Part shown: piece by piece, positions 9,050 through 20,384 of the stretch
Position numbering within the stretch: the first letter of the stretch is position 1
Layout: each line of letters opens with the position of its first letter
Source: Cristatella mucedo
Taxonomy: Eukaryota; Bryozoa; Phylactolaemata; Cristatellidae
Direction of reading: 5' to 3'
NCBI GenBank assembly: GCA_009760855.2
Contig: WPIO01000007.1
Coordinates: 3,846,001 to 3,910,000 of the forward strand
Length of the DNA stretch: 64,000 nt
Program-made: the position numbers and the translations under genes
Notes under the pieces: generated by a model
The model's database searches: none
The model's input: only the letters and a program-made list of their open reading frames with translations
What the model was told of the DNA's origin: nothing

Positions 9050-10320
9050 ACAATTTATTTAAAATTTTATGGTTCAAAGGCCTGTCAGGGCCGAGAGCGA
9101 TCTCTACTGGGAGCATAGACTGCCAAACCCAGGCCAAGGCATCATTCAACTTCATCATGTTAATTACCGAAGGCTTCCATCTGCTACACTCCGTGTGCTT
9201 CAGCAGGCTGCGAGCATGCCAATGACGTCAGCCAGTAGTGCCGATTTTAGCATGTTCAGCAAGCAGCCAATACATTGGATATACACTGAGGAAGGGGCAG
9301 CAGAAGAAATGACGACAAACGAACTGCTACTCATAGCACATACCAAGCATGTGGCTGGACTAGAAGGCTATTCTAATAGGTGAGCGGTTCAGTGCTGGCT
9401 GTCCCCGGCTCCCGCCCCTCCTGCATGCAAAGAGTTGCCACAAATAGCGGTCATGCAACCGGCTGAGGTACTCTTTTTGCAGTTTGCAGTGCTCCTCATA
9501 AGAGTTTGCATGGGAGCACCTCGAGGATGTTTGCAAAGATTCAATGCCACTACGGCATTGCACAAAGGTCTACAGCAAGTGAAACAATTGGAGCTCATGA
9601 GGATTCGGCTGCTACTTGGATGGATGTGGATACTATATTTACAACGATGCGTAAGGATTTCGCAACTTCCGGGTCTTCACGAAAACCGCTATTCGAAGAG
9701 AAGCAACTGCTAAGTTGTCATTAATAGCACAATTTTCGAACAATCCCAATGAAAAGACGCATGGCCGTTGTCTGTTCTTTCAGGTCTATTATACGCCTCT
9801 CGCTCACACTGTGCAGCTTCTAACCCATAATAGACTGTCGAACTGCAGCATCAGTTCGTCGAAGAACGCCTGCCTTTGCTAAAGTTCCTGAGTGATATAC
9901 CATTTCATCCATTTCACCTTTACAGACTGTACTCAAAACACAAGTTACTGACATTGCCACAGGAGTCACGTACAGTAATGCTTACTGTGAGCACAGTACT
10001 GGGACGTCAGAATGGAAAACTTGGTGAACTGGACACGAAACTTCACTTGCTTCGAAGAATTGGAATTGAAGTGGGCTTTGCTCGAAAAATAAGAACAAGT
10101 TATTCCAGACCTGGAAAAATGCAATGGAAAATAGCAAGAGAGCCTGATGCAGAAATAATGCTGCATACCGAATAGCCAAGGGCACGGCTAAGACTTCAAC
10201 CGAACGACCCAAACGACGACAACTAGAGCCACGAAAGCAACAACTGGCGACTAGACTTGGTTTAATTTCATTGAGCTATCATAAATTAGCAGTTGTTTGC
10301 AGCTACATCCAATTTTTTGG
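9050..10320. other. DEPDC5 intron 2, unassigned DNA
   Basis: About 1.3 kb with several short ORFs on both strands and no recognised motif. No microsatellite or L2 signature. The ORFs overlap each other on opposite strands and look like chance. Confidence 0.4.
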
Positions 10321-10324
10321 ATAC

Positions 10325-10440
10325 CACGACTTCAGTTCGTACAACCTCTAAGCCTAGAACTACCCCCCCCCCGGCTGAGGTCACGACCTCCTTTAATGAC
10401 ATTTAAAAATAAGCTAAAACCCACCTGTACCTCACAATAT
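10325..10440 (+). pseudogene. L2-like ORF2 C-terminal scrap
   Basis: Reads approximately F-S-S-Y-N-L..N...P..R..PLMTFKNKLKPT, matching the [14 protein letters not shown]...LTTFKKNLKT end of L2-A ORF2 with frameshifts. It includes a run of nine C at about 10364. Confidence 0.5.
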
Positions 10441-10825
10441 TTCCTCCATCCTTGTAAATTTTTCTTTTCGTGCTTATGCATGCACACACTGCGTAGTATA
10501 TCACTAACACAAATTGACTAGCTTCCTTTCCAGCACGTGACCAGTACCTCGAAGGTGCTTAGTTTTCGCAGGGTTCTATACAAATATTTTGTTATTAGTA
10601 TAACCATTATAAGTACACCTTCGTGCTTATTCATAGAGAAAATGGATTTTCATTTAATTCCTCGTAATACAAACACCAATGAACTCGGACTAGCAGTTGG
10701 TCGCCTGAAAGATACATACAGATATGTGGCCCCTGTCGATGAGAGCCAGTTTGGCCGGTGCCCTGCATGGTGGCACTTTAAAACACCATGCATGAGCACA
10801 ACACAACCACCCACACCGGCACGCG

Positions 10826-10839
10826 AGCACACCCACACA

Positions 10840-10884
<45 letters not shown>

Positions 10885-10892
10885 GCACGCAC

Positions 10893-10929
<37 letters not shown>

Positions 10930-10966
10930 CACGCACGCACGCACGCACACGCACACACACACAAAA
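10826..10966 (+). repeat. (CA)n / (CACG)n compound microsatellite
   Basis: ACAC repeats followed by ACGC tetramers and mixed units. It explains the apparent 232-residue ORF at 10537-11235 and several Cys/Val/Ala-rich minus-strand ORFs, none of which is a real gene. Confidence 0.95.
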
Positions 10967-11094
10967 CAAGAAAATTTTGGTCAGTACAATCTTTACATAG
11001 TCTGGCTGGTTGCATACTGGATGCAACGGTGGGCAGGGATGCATTATTCGGCTCAATGAAGGTGCACACACAAGAAACAGTAGTATCTACAGAG

Positions 11095-11188
<94 letters not shown>
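11095..11188 (+). repeat. (GA)n microsatellite
   Basis: About 45 uninterrupted GA units. Translates as Arg-Glu repeats in two frames; not coding. Confidence 0.97.
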
Positions 11189-11239
11189 GCTCTCAGGGTC
11201 AATATTTGGAAAACGTATCTATAAGAAGTGATTAATCAT

Positions 11240-12100
11240 TCTTCATACATCTAAGACGTCTTTAGTCTTCTCCTTCCAAGAAGAACAAGCGGCTTCATGA
11301 GCCGGTCAACCAACGTTCATTTTGAAGCCGCTTGGATGCTCACCAAAACAGATGAGACCAATACCAACACGATCCTAAGCGATAAGCGCATGAGATGAAG
11401 GCTCAAAAAGTAGGACTTCCGCTTAAGATAGAAAAAGAAACTTAGCTACTGATGAAGATGCTCAAAGAAGCTTGCCTTTGATGTCAGTATATATACAAAG
11501 AATAAAAGAGCTACTACTACTTGCACTTGAGGCTACTGCTCTTAAGTGACGATAGAAAATCTACTGTTTGTGGCAGCTGCAAATGCCGATTCTACGTGCA
11601 GCATGTGAGTTATGAAATGCAAGCTCATGCTTGCGGGCAGCATACCTTAAATTCGGTGCACGATCAGAGATAATTTAGTGAGGCTTAGCCAAATGCAATC
11701 ATTGAGGGCTCTCATTCACAGCATTGAGGGCATAATAAACAGTGGCTGGTTACTTATATACTCCTCAAAAAACTTGTTCGATCACTGCAAATGCACGATT
11801 AGTCAAACGGAGCTGGAGATTCTAGCTTTCCAACAGAATATAGTGAAATGTGATTGCCGTAGTCAGAGCCTTATAACTGCTGCTTGTAGTTAGTGCATTG
11901 TGTGTATTAAAACTGCAAAAAACCACCCGTTTGCAAGGGATTTTGGAGATTTAAACGTGGCACATTTAAGGACTACCAAGCAAGGAGTTGGTTTTAGCCT
12001 TTTGCTCCATACGAGCTCTCTAATGTCTGCACAGTTGCTGTGGGCATGAGGGTTGATGAGGGTCTTCCTACCTACGACAGAGGGGCGGCTTTTTTTACTC
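11240..12100. other. DEPDC5 intron 2, unassigned DNA
   Basis: AT-rich DNA with no recognised coding motif or repeat. It borders the Tc1-like remnant, which may extend somewhat to the left. Confidence 0.4.
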
Positions 12101-12109
12101 GTTTTGGCA

Positions 12110-13110
12110 CCTAGTCTAACATGCCTAAGAAGTCACAGCCCGAAAAAAATCACGAAAGGACGACTGCAAGCCTTAACAAAATATACAAAAATATAAAATG
12201 GGCCAAAGCAACCGACAAATGGCACGACATTTAAAAAGTCAGCCATAGAGTTTCGAGCTACAATCTTAAAAAGTTTAAACTGCATGGCAGTGCCACCAGT
12301 AGACTACTATCAGGTCGGCAAGCGAAGCCAACCTGGGGGCACCACTTTCACCTGAAGGTGCTGGTTCTTAGGCGATGGTAGGCATCACTGCGGGAGCTTT
12401 CTCAGTCGCTGGTGACAACTACCGGCACGATCGCAAGCACAGAGACTATGCGAACGAGATTTCCAGGCATGGCAAATTGACAAAAGTCAGCAAAGGCAAG
12501 CCTTTGCTGACCGAGGGAAACAGAAGAGATCGTCTCAAATGGGCAATGGATAACGGCCACTACACAGCACACTGGAATCGATTTTTACGGACCGATGAGT
12601 CGAAATTCACACTTTTCATAAACAGCAAACAAACAAAATTCGTAGGTCGGTGAAAAGATGCAATATACCAGCCTAGCTGTCTCCAGCCAACTGCAAAATT
12701 TGGCGGCGTAAGTGTCATGGCTTGGGGTTGCTTCTGCTTTTCCGGAGTCAGAAATATGCAGCTTATTAACAAGCTTATGGATCTGCAAATGTAACTCGAT
12801 CTGGTATAAAATGTTGGGATCCCATGTGCTAGAGCTCGTCTGGGGAACGATTACATTTGGCAGCAGACAATTACCGAATGCACTCAGTGGAAGCTTTAAA
12901 AGGCGTCTTGCTTCAGCAGCTGTCAGAGCCACGAGGTGGCCGAGTCAGTAGCCTGACCCAAACTCCATAGAGCATCTTTGGGATAGTTTGGGCAGCTGTC
13001 TGTTTCTGTGCATGCTATGACTCCAAAAGAACTGCTTAGGCAGCGACACTACTACTGGGGTAATATTCTCTCAGAGACTTGTTAGAGTTTCGATAAGCTC
13101 TCAGCAATGG
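12110..13110 (+). pseudogene. Tc1/mariner-like transposase remnant
   Basis: A decayed DDE transposase in DEPDC5 intron 2, antisense to the gene. In order: a helix-turn-helix-like N-terminus (12110-12350, very degraded); KPLLTEGNRRDRLKWAMDN (about 12520-12550); FLRTDESKF with the second catalytic Asp in the DESKF motif (about 12583-12610); VSVMAWGCF in a shifted frame (about 12710-12735); and a C-terminal R-W-P-S-Q..P-D-P-N-S-I-E-H-L-W-D segment with the third catalytic acidic residue (about 12940-12985). Known Tc1 transposases are about 340 residues; this one has several frameshifts and stops. Terminal inverted repeats were not identified. Confidence 0.85.
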
Positions 13111-13279
13111 CATATAAAAGAGGTTAGTAAAAACCGTAGAGACCCTACCTTATGTTAAATTAATTACCTAGTAAGGAAATATTTGCACAGAAATCAAGAT
13201 GTATTCTTCTGTTTACTTAGTCGAAAGCCAGCAGCCAGTTGGGCGTCATTATAACGGGTCGAACAAGACTTTTGAGAAG

Positions 13280-13280
<1 letters not shown>

Positions 13281-13376
<96 letters not shown>
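13281..13376 (+). repeat. (TA)n microsatellite
   Basis: About 48 pure AT dinucleotides. Tc1 elements target TA, but this run lies outside the transposase remnant and nothing else links them. Gives spurious Ile-Tyr ORFs on both strands. Confidence 0.97.
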
Positions 13377-13378
<2 letters not shown>

Positions 13379-13742
13379 GTGAACGTTACAAAACTCATAA
13401 GAATTGCTAGGGCAGTAAATATATTTATCAACAGAACAACTAACCAAGTATGCGACTGTTAAGCTGCAATTCCTTGCATTTAATGGGCATGCAGAGGCCT
13501 AATCAAAGCCACGATCAACCCATCACATCAATTAAGAGAGGTTCAGCATGCACGCAAACCTTTTGGACGGTAGGGAGCTGCCAGACGGCAGGGAGGCTGT
13601 CTATTCACTTGTATTTCAAATAAACATCCAACGTTCTATGACTAAACATATTAACGGTCACTCAACCTCGATTGGGTTAAGATCCAGAACTGACTCGGCC
13701 AGTCCATAACCAGCACAGGACGGAAATCGAGCTCGATTTAAT

Positions 13743-14820
13743 AGTTAATAATAATAATAATAATACACTTGATAAAGCACCCTCAGAGAACTCAATCTCT
13801 TTCTAGGGGTTTTACATTTGCTGCAAAGGACACATGATCGAATGGTGAGTGCTATCATGTTTGATAAACAACATGATTAATATGGTAAGGCGTGACACAC
13901 ACAGGGTCAGCATGCAAGTGTGGTTAGTGGCAGCATGCACAGTGTCAGCGTGCACAAAAACATTAATGAAGAATCACAGGGGCCCACTAAATACTGTCAT
14001 AAATAGATGTTTTTAATGTGGTCAAGTCACGGGATGTCGTGATGGAGGTGAGTTCCAGACTTTGGGAGCATACCAGCTTAAGGCACGGTCTCCAAATGAT
14101 TTGAGGTTTGTATGACGTATAGGTAAACAGTTAGATTCCGAAAAGCGGGTGGTACGATGCTTGGCCTGGTGGGGCAGTAGATATGATAGGTAGGCTGAAG
14201 CCAAAGAGTGAAGGGACCTAAAATTGAGCGACAAAACCTTGAAATCAATGCGTTGCTTGACTGGGAGCCAGTGCAGTGTGTGATGTGGCACTTGGAACAC
14301 TCACGACAAACAAACCTAGCTGCAGAGTTTTGCACCAGCTGCAAGCGCCTGATTGCACAGGTTGGTAGGCCAGCAAGCAGTGAGTTTCAGAAGTCAAGAT
14401 GGGATGTCACAAATGCATGGACCAACTTAGACGTCGTATCCATATTTAAAAAATCCCAAATTTTAGAAATGTTATGTAGCTGAAAGTAGGCAGACTTGAC
14501 TGTGGAGCTAAGATGGTCGTCTAACGAAAGGTCACTTTGGAACTTGACACCTAGATTTCGTGCAGATTCAACAGGAGATGTGCTGGCAGAGCCGATTTTG
14601 AGCGTCAGCCTTTCCTATTTCTGAATCACACTTGGTTTGCCCATAACTAGTAAGTTAGTTTTATCATCCTTTAATTTAAGAAAATTTGAAGCCATCCATG
14701 TGCGGATGTCATCAATACAAGCAGCAAGGGAATTCTTAGAATTCGAGGTAATACTTAACTTAGGCAGTGGCTGCCGTCGTCTAGGAAAATATAAGCAGTG
14801 TGAGGGAACGTGATCCAGGA
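13743..14820 (-). pseudogene. L2-A LINE copy, 5'-truncated and decayed
   Basis: The 3' microsatellite (ATT on the minus strand) is at 13746-13766, followed upstream by the L2-A 3' UTR and ORF2 C-terminus: [14 protein letters not shown] at 14240-14290 and IDDIRTWMASNFLKLKDDKT at 14660-14730. Frameshifted copy in DEPDC5 intron 2, same strand as the gene. Truncated near 14820. Confidence 0.85.
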
Positions 14821-14829
14821 GCATGTGTG

Positions 14830-15800
14830 CATTGGGCGGAGGCTCAATTCAAGGGATCAGAGCTGCCTAAGCAGCAGCAGGCTCTCGAGCCGTTGAGGGG
14901 TGAACAATAGCTCTTGGCAGATGACTTGGCAGTCTGGCACAAATCCATGTATTGGCAACACACGTTGGGACATTATCTACCGCAAACTGCCATCAGCTGT
15001 CGGACAGGTTCGGAACAGACAATGGCTCGGCAGGGCGAAAACAATGCATGCATGGAATATAAAGGCTGCCAGAAGAGTACAGAGGGGGAGGGAGAGTGCT
15101 AGATCCCTCAAGCCGTCTAGAGTGCCTAGACTGGGCTTGGCCAGCTGCGATTTCTGATAATAAAGTGCTTGATGCTGTATCCAGGAGACTTGTTGCTCGG
15201 TCGCGCTTCCCAGCTAGACGACAGGTCGTACCGTCACACCGGTCAACCAAGTGCCAACGAATTTGGAAATCGAGGGGGAGGGGTCTGAAGAAGGTCCAAA
15301 TAAAAGTCGTGGGTCTTGATGCCTGGCAAGCGATGCAGAACTCATATGCCATTTCTGCTGAAGCACACCATACCATGACACATTTACCCAAAAACTTGAC
15401 CGTTGTCTGCAAGTATGTGGGTGAGCAGGCTTAGGTTGGGTCACCTAGACACAGCCTTCTTTTGCAGCTCGAAAAATGTACATTTGCTTTCACCACTCCA
15501 TACAACTCTACCCTAATCCTCAGCAGTTTGCTGGATCCGAGATCTAGTCCACTGCAAATGCCCTGCCATATTCTTCACGGACAGAAGGGTTTGCTCTTTG
15601 CGACTCGAGAATGCAGAACTGCGGCCCCATCTAGTCGCCTTCCGACGATATCACCATTAACTGGCATCACAGACAATGCCTGCAGACTTCAAGCCTGAGC
15701 CTGTCCCGAAGCAAAAAGGGTCCTTTAATGCCTTTAATGACTTTAGGATGGCGTTTTCCCGAGGGAACGGCCCAACTAAGAAGCATTTTCAGGACTTTCG
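14830..15800. other. DEPDC5 intron 2, unassigned DNA
   Basis: About 1 kb with overlapping ORFs on both strands (for example 14993-15412 minus and 15096-15434 plus). No recognised motif. Not L2, SINE or LTR by eye. Confidence 0.4.
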
Positions 15801-15804
15801 GTCT

Positions 15805-15858
15805 CTAGAACCTTCCTCACGTTCAATGCAACCGCATAGAACGTGAGGAAGGTTCTAG
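15805..15858. repeat. 20-bp perfect inverted repeat at a duplication junction
   Basis: Arm 1 is 15805-15824 and arm 2 is 15839-15858, exactly complementary, around a 14-nt loop. The end of arm 2 overlaps the first bases of the L2-A segment duplicated from the 19.95-20.36 kb region. Confidence 0.9.
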
Positions 15859-16046
15859 GCTGGTGCCAAAGAATGAAGTGACCTAAAAGTGAGCGACAAA
15901 ACCTTGAAGTCGATCCGTTGCTTGGCTGGGAGCCAGCGCAGGTCGGCAAGAAGTGGCATAATGTGGCAACTGCGACGCTCATGACAGACAAGCTAGTCTA
16001 GCTGCAGAGTTTTGCACCAGCTATAATCACCTCAGTACACAGGCCC

Positions 16047-16082
<36 letters not shown>

Positions 16083-16270
16083 TACTTGATAAAGCGCCCT
16101 CAGAGAACTTAATCTCTTTCTAGGCGCTTTACATTTGCTGCAAAGGGAAATGCAATTGAATGGTAGGTGAAATCGTGCTTGAAAAACAAGCAAAAATGAA
16201 TAACATGGTTAGGGGTGACATGCACAGGGTCAGCATGTAAATGTGGTTAGTGGCAGCATGCACAGTGTCT
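15856..16270 (-). mobile_element. Duplicated L2-A chimera (matches 19950-20358)
   Basis: A chimera of two L2-A pieces: an ORF2 C-terminal part (15856-16047), a TAA microsatellite, then an L2-A 3' tail and 3' UTR (16080-16270). The same two pieces are joined at the same bases (cacaggcccg then TAA repeats) at 19950-20358, with only a few differences. This copy is therefore a segmental duplicate of part of that locus, not an independent insertion. Confidence 0.88.
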
Positions 16271-16659
16271 TCTGTATTAATATAGCAGAAGCAATTGGAT
16301 AGCTCACGTGTCTAGCGATTTACAGTGCCAGAATGCTACCCCTAACGAAGATTAAGGATTCGGTGGCCCTTGCATGAATGGTGGGCTCCCACCCCCGAAA
16401 TAAATAAAAGGCTCAATGTGTTTGCTGTATAATTATGGCGTTGGCTAATTTTAGAAGCACTGTCTAAAATTTGGTTCACTTTTGTTGCAATTGGTACTTC
16501 GGTATCCAATAATTAGCAGACAGAGCTTTCCGGCTTCAGTAGAGTCAGGGGCTTAGGAAACGGTGACAGTTTGAGCAAATCTAGATCGTCCACATACTTG
16601 TGCGATTGAGTATAAGGTGATAGATCTCTAGACCAAATCTCTTTCGTCTGATGATAAAT

Positions 16660-17631
16660 CTAAATCGTCTGATGATAAAACTAACTTACTAGTTGCGAGC
16701 AAACCCAGTGCGATTCAGAAATTGGAAAGGTTGATGCTCAAAATTGGCTATGCCAGCATATCTCCTGTTGAATCAGCTCGAAATCTAGGCGTCATGTTCC
16801 AAAATGACCTCTCGTTAGACGACCACATCAGCTCCACAATCAAGTCTGCCTACTTTCAGCTATATAACACTGCTAAAATTTGGGCTTGTTTAGATAAGGA
16901 TACCACGTCTAAGCTGGTCCATGCATTTCTGACATCCCGTCTTGACTTCTGTAATTCATTGCTTGCTGGCCTACCGGCATGTGCAATCAGGCGATTGCAG
17001 CTGGTGCAAAACTCTACAGCTAGACTTGTCGGTCGCCAGCATCACAGTTGCCACATCACACCACTTCTCGACGACCTGCACTGGCTCGCAGTCAAGCGAC
17101 GGATCGACTTCAAGGTTTTGTCGCACACTTTTAGGTCACTTCATTCTTTGGCTCGAGCCTATCTCTCAGATCTACTCCCCCACCAGGCCAAGCATCGTAC
17201 AACCCACTTTTCGGAATCCAAAAGTTTACCAATACCTCGTACAAACCTCAAATCCTTTGGAGACCGTGCATTTAGTTCGTATGCTCCCAAAGCCCGGAAC
17301 TCACTCCCGACTTGTGTCAGAACATCCCTGACTTGACCACATTTAAAAAGAACTTAAAAACACGCCTATTTAGGACAGCATTTAGTGGGTCCCTGTGATT
17401 CATCCTTGATGTGCTTATGCGTGCTGACACTGTGCATGCTGCCACTAACCACATTTGCATGCTGACCGTGTACATGTCACCCCTAACCATGTTATTCATG
17501 CTGTTTATCAAGCACGATATTACTCACCATTCAATCAAACTTCCCTTTGCAGCAAATGTAAAGCGCCTAGAAAGAGATTGAGTTCTCTGAGGGCGCTTTA
17601 TCAAGTGCATTATTATTATTATTATTATTAT
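16660..17631 (+). mobile_element. L2-A LINE copy, 5'-truncated
   Basis: Contains the C-terminal ORF2 fragment 16722-17336 (204 codons): [50 protein letters not shown] and [13 protein letters not shown]. The 3' tail (gcgcctagaaagagattgag, then ttctctgagggcgctttatc) ends in (ATT)n at 17608-17631. Antisense to DEPDC5. Confidence 0.9.
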
Positions 17632-18400
17632 TTCTAGGCACTTTACATATTATATCAAGCTAGCATATGACTACGGCTGGTGGCAATGGACATAGGATCA
17701 GTAAGAACAAACACACCAAGGACCAATAATAAGGACCTAGCAAATGCTTCGAGGAAAAGGTGCATCTTAAGCTACATTTTAAATGTCGTTAAGTCAGGGA
17801 ATGTCGTGAAGTCAGTTGGAAGTGAGTTCCAGGCTGTCAGAGCATGCAATCTACAGGCACGGTCTCCACAGGATTTGTGGTTAGTGTGGTTGGTTCGAGG
17901 CACAGCTAAACGACTTGAGTTAGAAAAATGGGTGGTACGATGCCTAGCCTGATTGGTGAGTAGCTCTGATAGGTAGGCTAGACCAAGAGAATGACAGGAG
18001 CTAAAAGTAGGTGACAAAACCTCGAAGTCGACCTACTGCTTGAAGAGGAGCAAGTACAGGTTGGCGACAAGTGGTGTAATGTGGCAACTGCCCCACAACG
18101 CTTGCAACAGACAAGCCTAGATGCAGAGTGTTGTACTAACTGTAAGCTTCTTATTACAGAGGTTGGAAGACCTGCAAGCAGCCATTTTCAGAAGTCTAGG
18201 CTGGTTGCTACAAATGCATGGACCAACTTGGGTGTGGTATCTCTGTCCAAGCAGGTTCGAAGTTTTGCAATTTTATGGAACCTAAAGGGTCGTGTAGTAA
18301 AAGGTCACTTTAGAATCCAGATAGTAATAACAATAGGACATGACATTTGTATAGCACCCTATGAGAACTAAATCTCTTTATTGGCACTTCACATAGACTG
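17632..18400 (-). pseudogene. L2-A LINE copies, decayed, abutting the previous tail
   Basis: An L2-A 3' end and ORF2 C-terminus in reverse orientation (17632-18320), with a further L2-A-like tail (agcaccctatgagaactaaatc) at about 18350-18400. Recognisable: L-G-L-A-Y-L-S-E-L-L and K-S-C-G-D-R-A at 17850-17990. The tail meets the plus-strand (ATT)n of the preceding copy with no spacer, so two LINEs sit tail to tail. Confidence 0.75.
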
Positions 18401-18623
18401 GAAACAAAGCATACCTATTGTTTAGTGATAACATGCACATCTACTCAATTTTGACAGCATTGGGTACCAAATCATTTCCAGACAACAAAGAAAATAAAAG
18501 ATAACACTAGTTTTAATTTTGCTTGATAATAAAAATAACAACTATTTGAAATAATGTTTGAAACTTTTTCAAGAATAAAGATTGTGATACTTATGAAACA
18601 ACTACAAGATTGCCTGTCAGTAG

Positions 18624-18802
18624 GTGAGCCGTGATGGCACACTAGGTAAGGCGGTTGCTTTCATGACCTCGGTCCCGAGGTCGTGGGTTCGATTCGTGTG
18701 GTGGGCGACCCTTTATCACCACTGCAAGCGGTGGTGATAGCCGTAAAGGCTCTTCTGTAGCTATACAAAAAGAGGCTGTTTAATCAGCTAGTATTTTTTT
18801 TT
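18624..18802 (+). mobile_element. SINE-A, best-preserved copy
   Basis: tRNA-like head starting gtgagccgtgatggcacact, with box A-like aggtaaggcgg and box B-like gggttcgattcg. The body holds a perfect 8-bp stem-loop (18715-18722 with 18731-18738). The 3' end is aatcagctagtattttttt. The clover-leaf is degenerate, so this is a tRNA-derived SINE and not a tRNA gene. Other copies: 7651-7831, 24383-24555, 31090-31214, 39600-39766, 41966-42124 and 43078-43238 (minus), and 49729-49888 and 59928-60105 (plus). Confidence 0.88.
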
Positions 18803-18804
18803 AG

Positions 18805-19480
18805 GAGTGGCTCACCAGCCAAGTCCGGAGACACTTACGCCCACCAGCCGAAACTAAGTTAGTTTTCCGTGAGTCCGCCTGGGGTATAGGCTGATTAGAC
18901 ACAATACTGGCCCTTGCAAACTTTACTAATATTGCAGAGAACAACAGCATGCTCGGTAGAAGCATTAGATATAGTATAGAAAGTAAGGGGTGGCTTGATT
19001 CCGATAAGCTGCCACCTGCGTTAGTCTGGCACATTATAGTGCAGGTAAATCAAGGAATGAACGTATGATGTACGTCTCACTAACACATAATTAGCACAAT
19101 GGTCAAAGTAGAGTAAATTAGGTATGGAGGTCTCACTTTCGACAGCTTGAGTGCATAGATGTACAGTATACATACATAACCATTTACACTGGCAATAATT
19201 CAGACTTTGCTGAGCCATCTTAGTAGCCACATTTTAGTATCACGTTTGAAAGTCAGTGTCTAGAATACGAATCTCAGCACGAGCAACTGCAATTAGCCAC
19301 CACAAAGGTACCTACCCACCGCCGTGCACTGTAACATTACCAGACCTAAAAACACAGAAGTAAACAGCTAGCTCCACACACATTTTTGCATGCATGTTCT
19401 AGACCAGGCATAGACTGTTTACATCTCGCACGATAAGTGATACCAGAAGTTAGCACCGGTTTTGCAACAAACAATGTAAA
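18805..19480. other. DEPDC5 intron 2, unassigned DNA
   Basis: About 680 bp without recognised repeats or coding motifs. Confidence 0.4.
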
Positions 19481-19483
19481 GAA

Positions 19484-20140
19484 TAGTAACAACAATAATC
19501 ATAATAGATTTGATAAAGCACCCTCAGAGAACTTAATCTCTTTCTACATACTTTGTATTTGCTGCAAAGGAAGCACAATCGAATGGTTAGTAGTACCATG
19601 CTCACTAAACAACAAGAACAACATAGTTAGGGTGACATGAACAGAATCAGCATGCAAGTATGGTTAGTGGCAGCATGCACACTGTCAGCGTGCAAAAGCA
19701 CGTAAAGGACGAATCACATGGACCCACTAAATGCTGTCCTAAATAGGTGTTTTTAAGTTCTTTTTAAATGTGGTCAAGTCAGGAAATGTGGTGACGCAAG
19801 TCGGGAGTGAGTTCCGGGCTTTGGGAGCATACGAACTAAATGCACGGTCTCCAAAGGATTTGAGGTTTGTACGAGGTATTTGTAGGCTGTTGGATTCCGA
19901 AAAGCGGGTGGTATGATGCATGGCCTGGTGGGGCAGTAGATCTAATAGGTAGGCTGGTGCCAAAGAATGAAGTAACCTAAAAGTGAGCGACAAAACCTTG
20001 AAGTCGATCCGTTGCTTGGCTGGGAGCCAGTGCAGGTCGGCAAGAAGTGGCATAATGTGGCAACTGCGACGCTCATGACAGACAAGCTAGTCTAGCTGCA
20101 GAGTTTTGCACCAGCTATAATCACCTCAGTACACAGGCCC
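19484..20140 (-). pseudogene. L2-A LINE copy, 5'-truncated
   Basis: A degraded ATT tail at 19484-19510 and ORF2 C-terminus 19739-20053: [21 protein letters not shown] through [20 protein letters not shown]. Truncated at about 20138, where it meets the tail of the next L2-A copy. Confidence 0.88.
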
Positions 20141-20384
20141 GTAATAATAATAATAATAATAATAATAATGTACTTGATAAAGCGCCCTCAGAGAACTTAA
20201 TCTCTTTCTAGGCGCTTTACATTTGCTGCAAAGGGAAATGCAATTGAATGGTAGGTGAAATCGTGCTTGAAAAACAAGCAAAAATGAATAACATGGTTAG
20301 GGGTGACATGCACAGGGTCAGCATGTAAATGTGGTTAGTGGCAGCATGCACAGTGTCAGCACGCATAAGCACATCAAGGATGAA

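Noticed and set aside
10537-11235. 232-residue plus-strand ORF
   Set aside because: Most of it is CA/CACG and GA microsatellite translation (Thr-His and Arg-Glu repeats) with no conserved domain.
13199-13462. Ile-Tyr repeat ORFs on both strands
   Set aside because: Translation of the (TA)n microsatellite; the same holds for 31723-32027.
18624-18700. Functional tRNA gene
   Set aside because: Box A- and box B-like segments are present, but the same head recurs attached to one conserved body and tail at several loci, so it is a SINE head and lacks a convincing clover-leaf.
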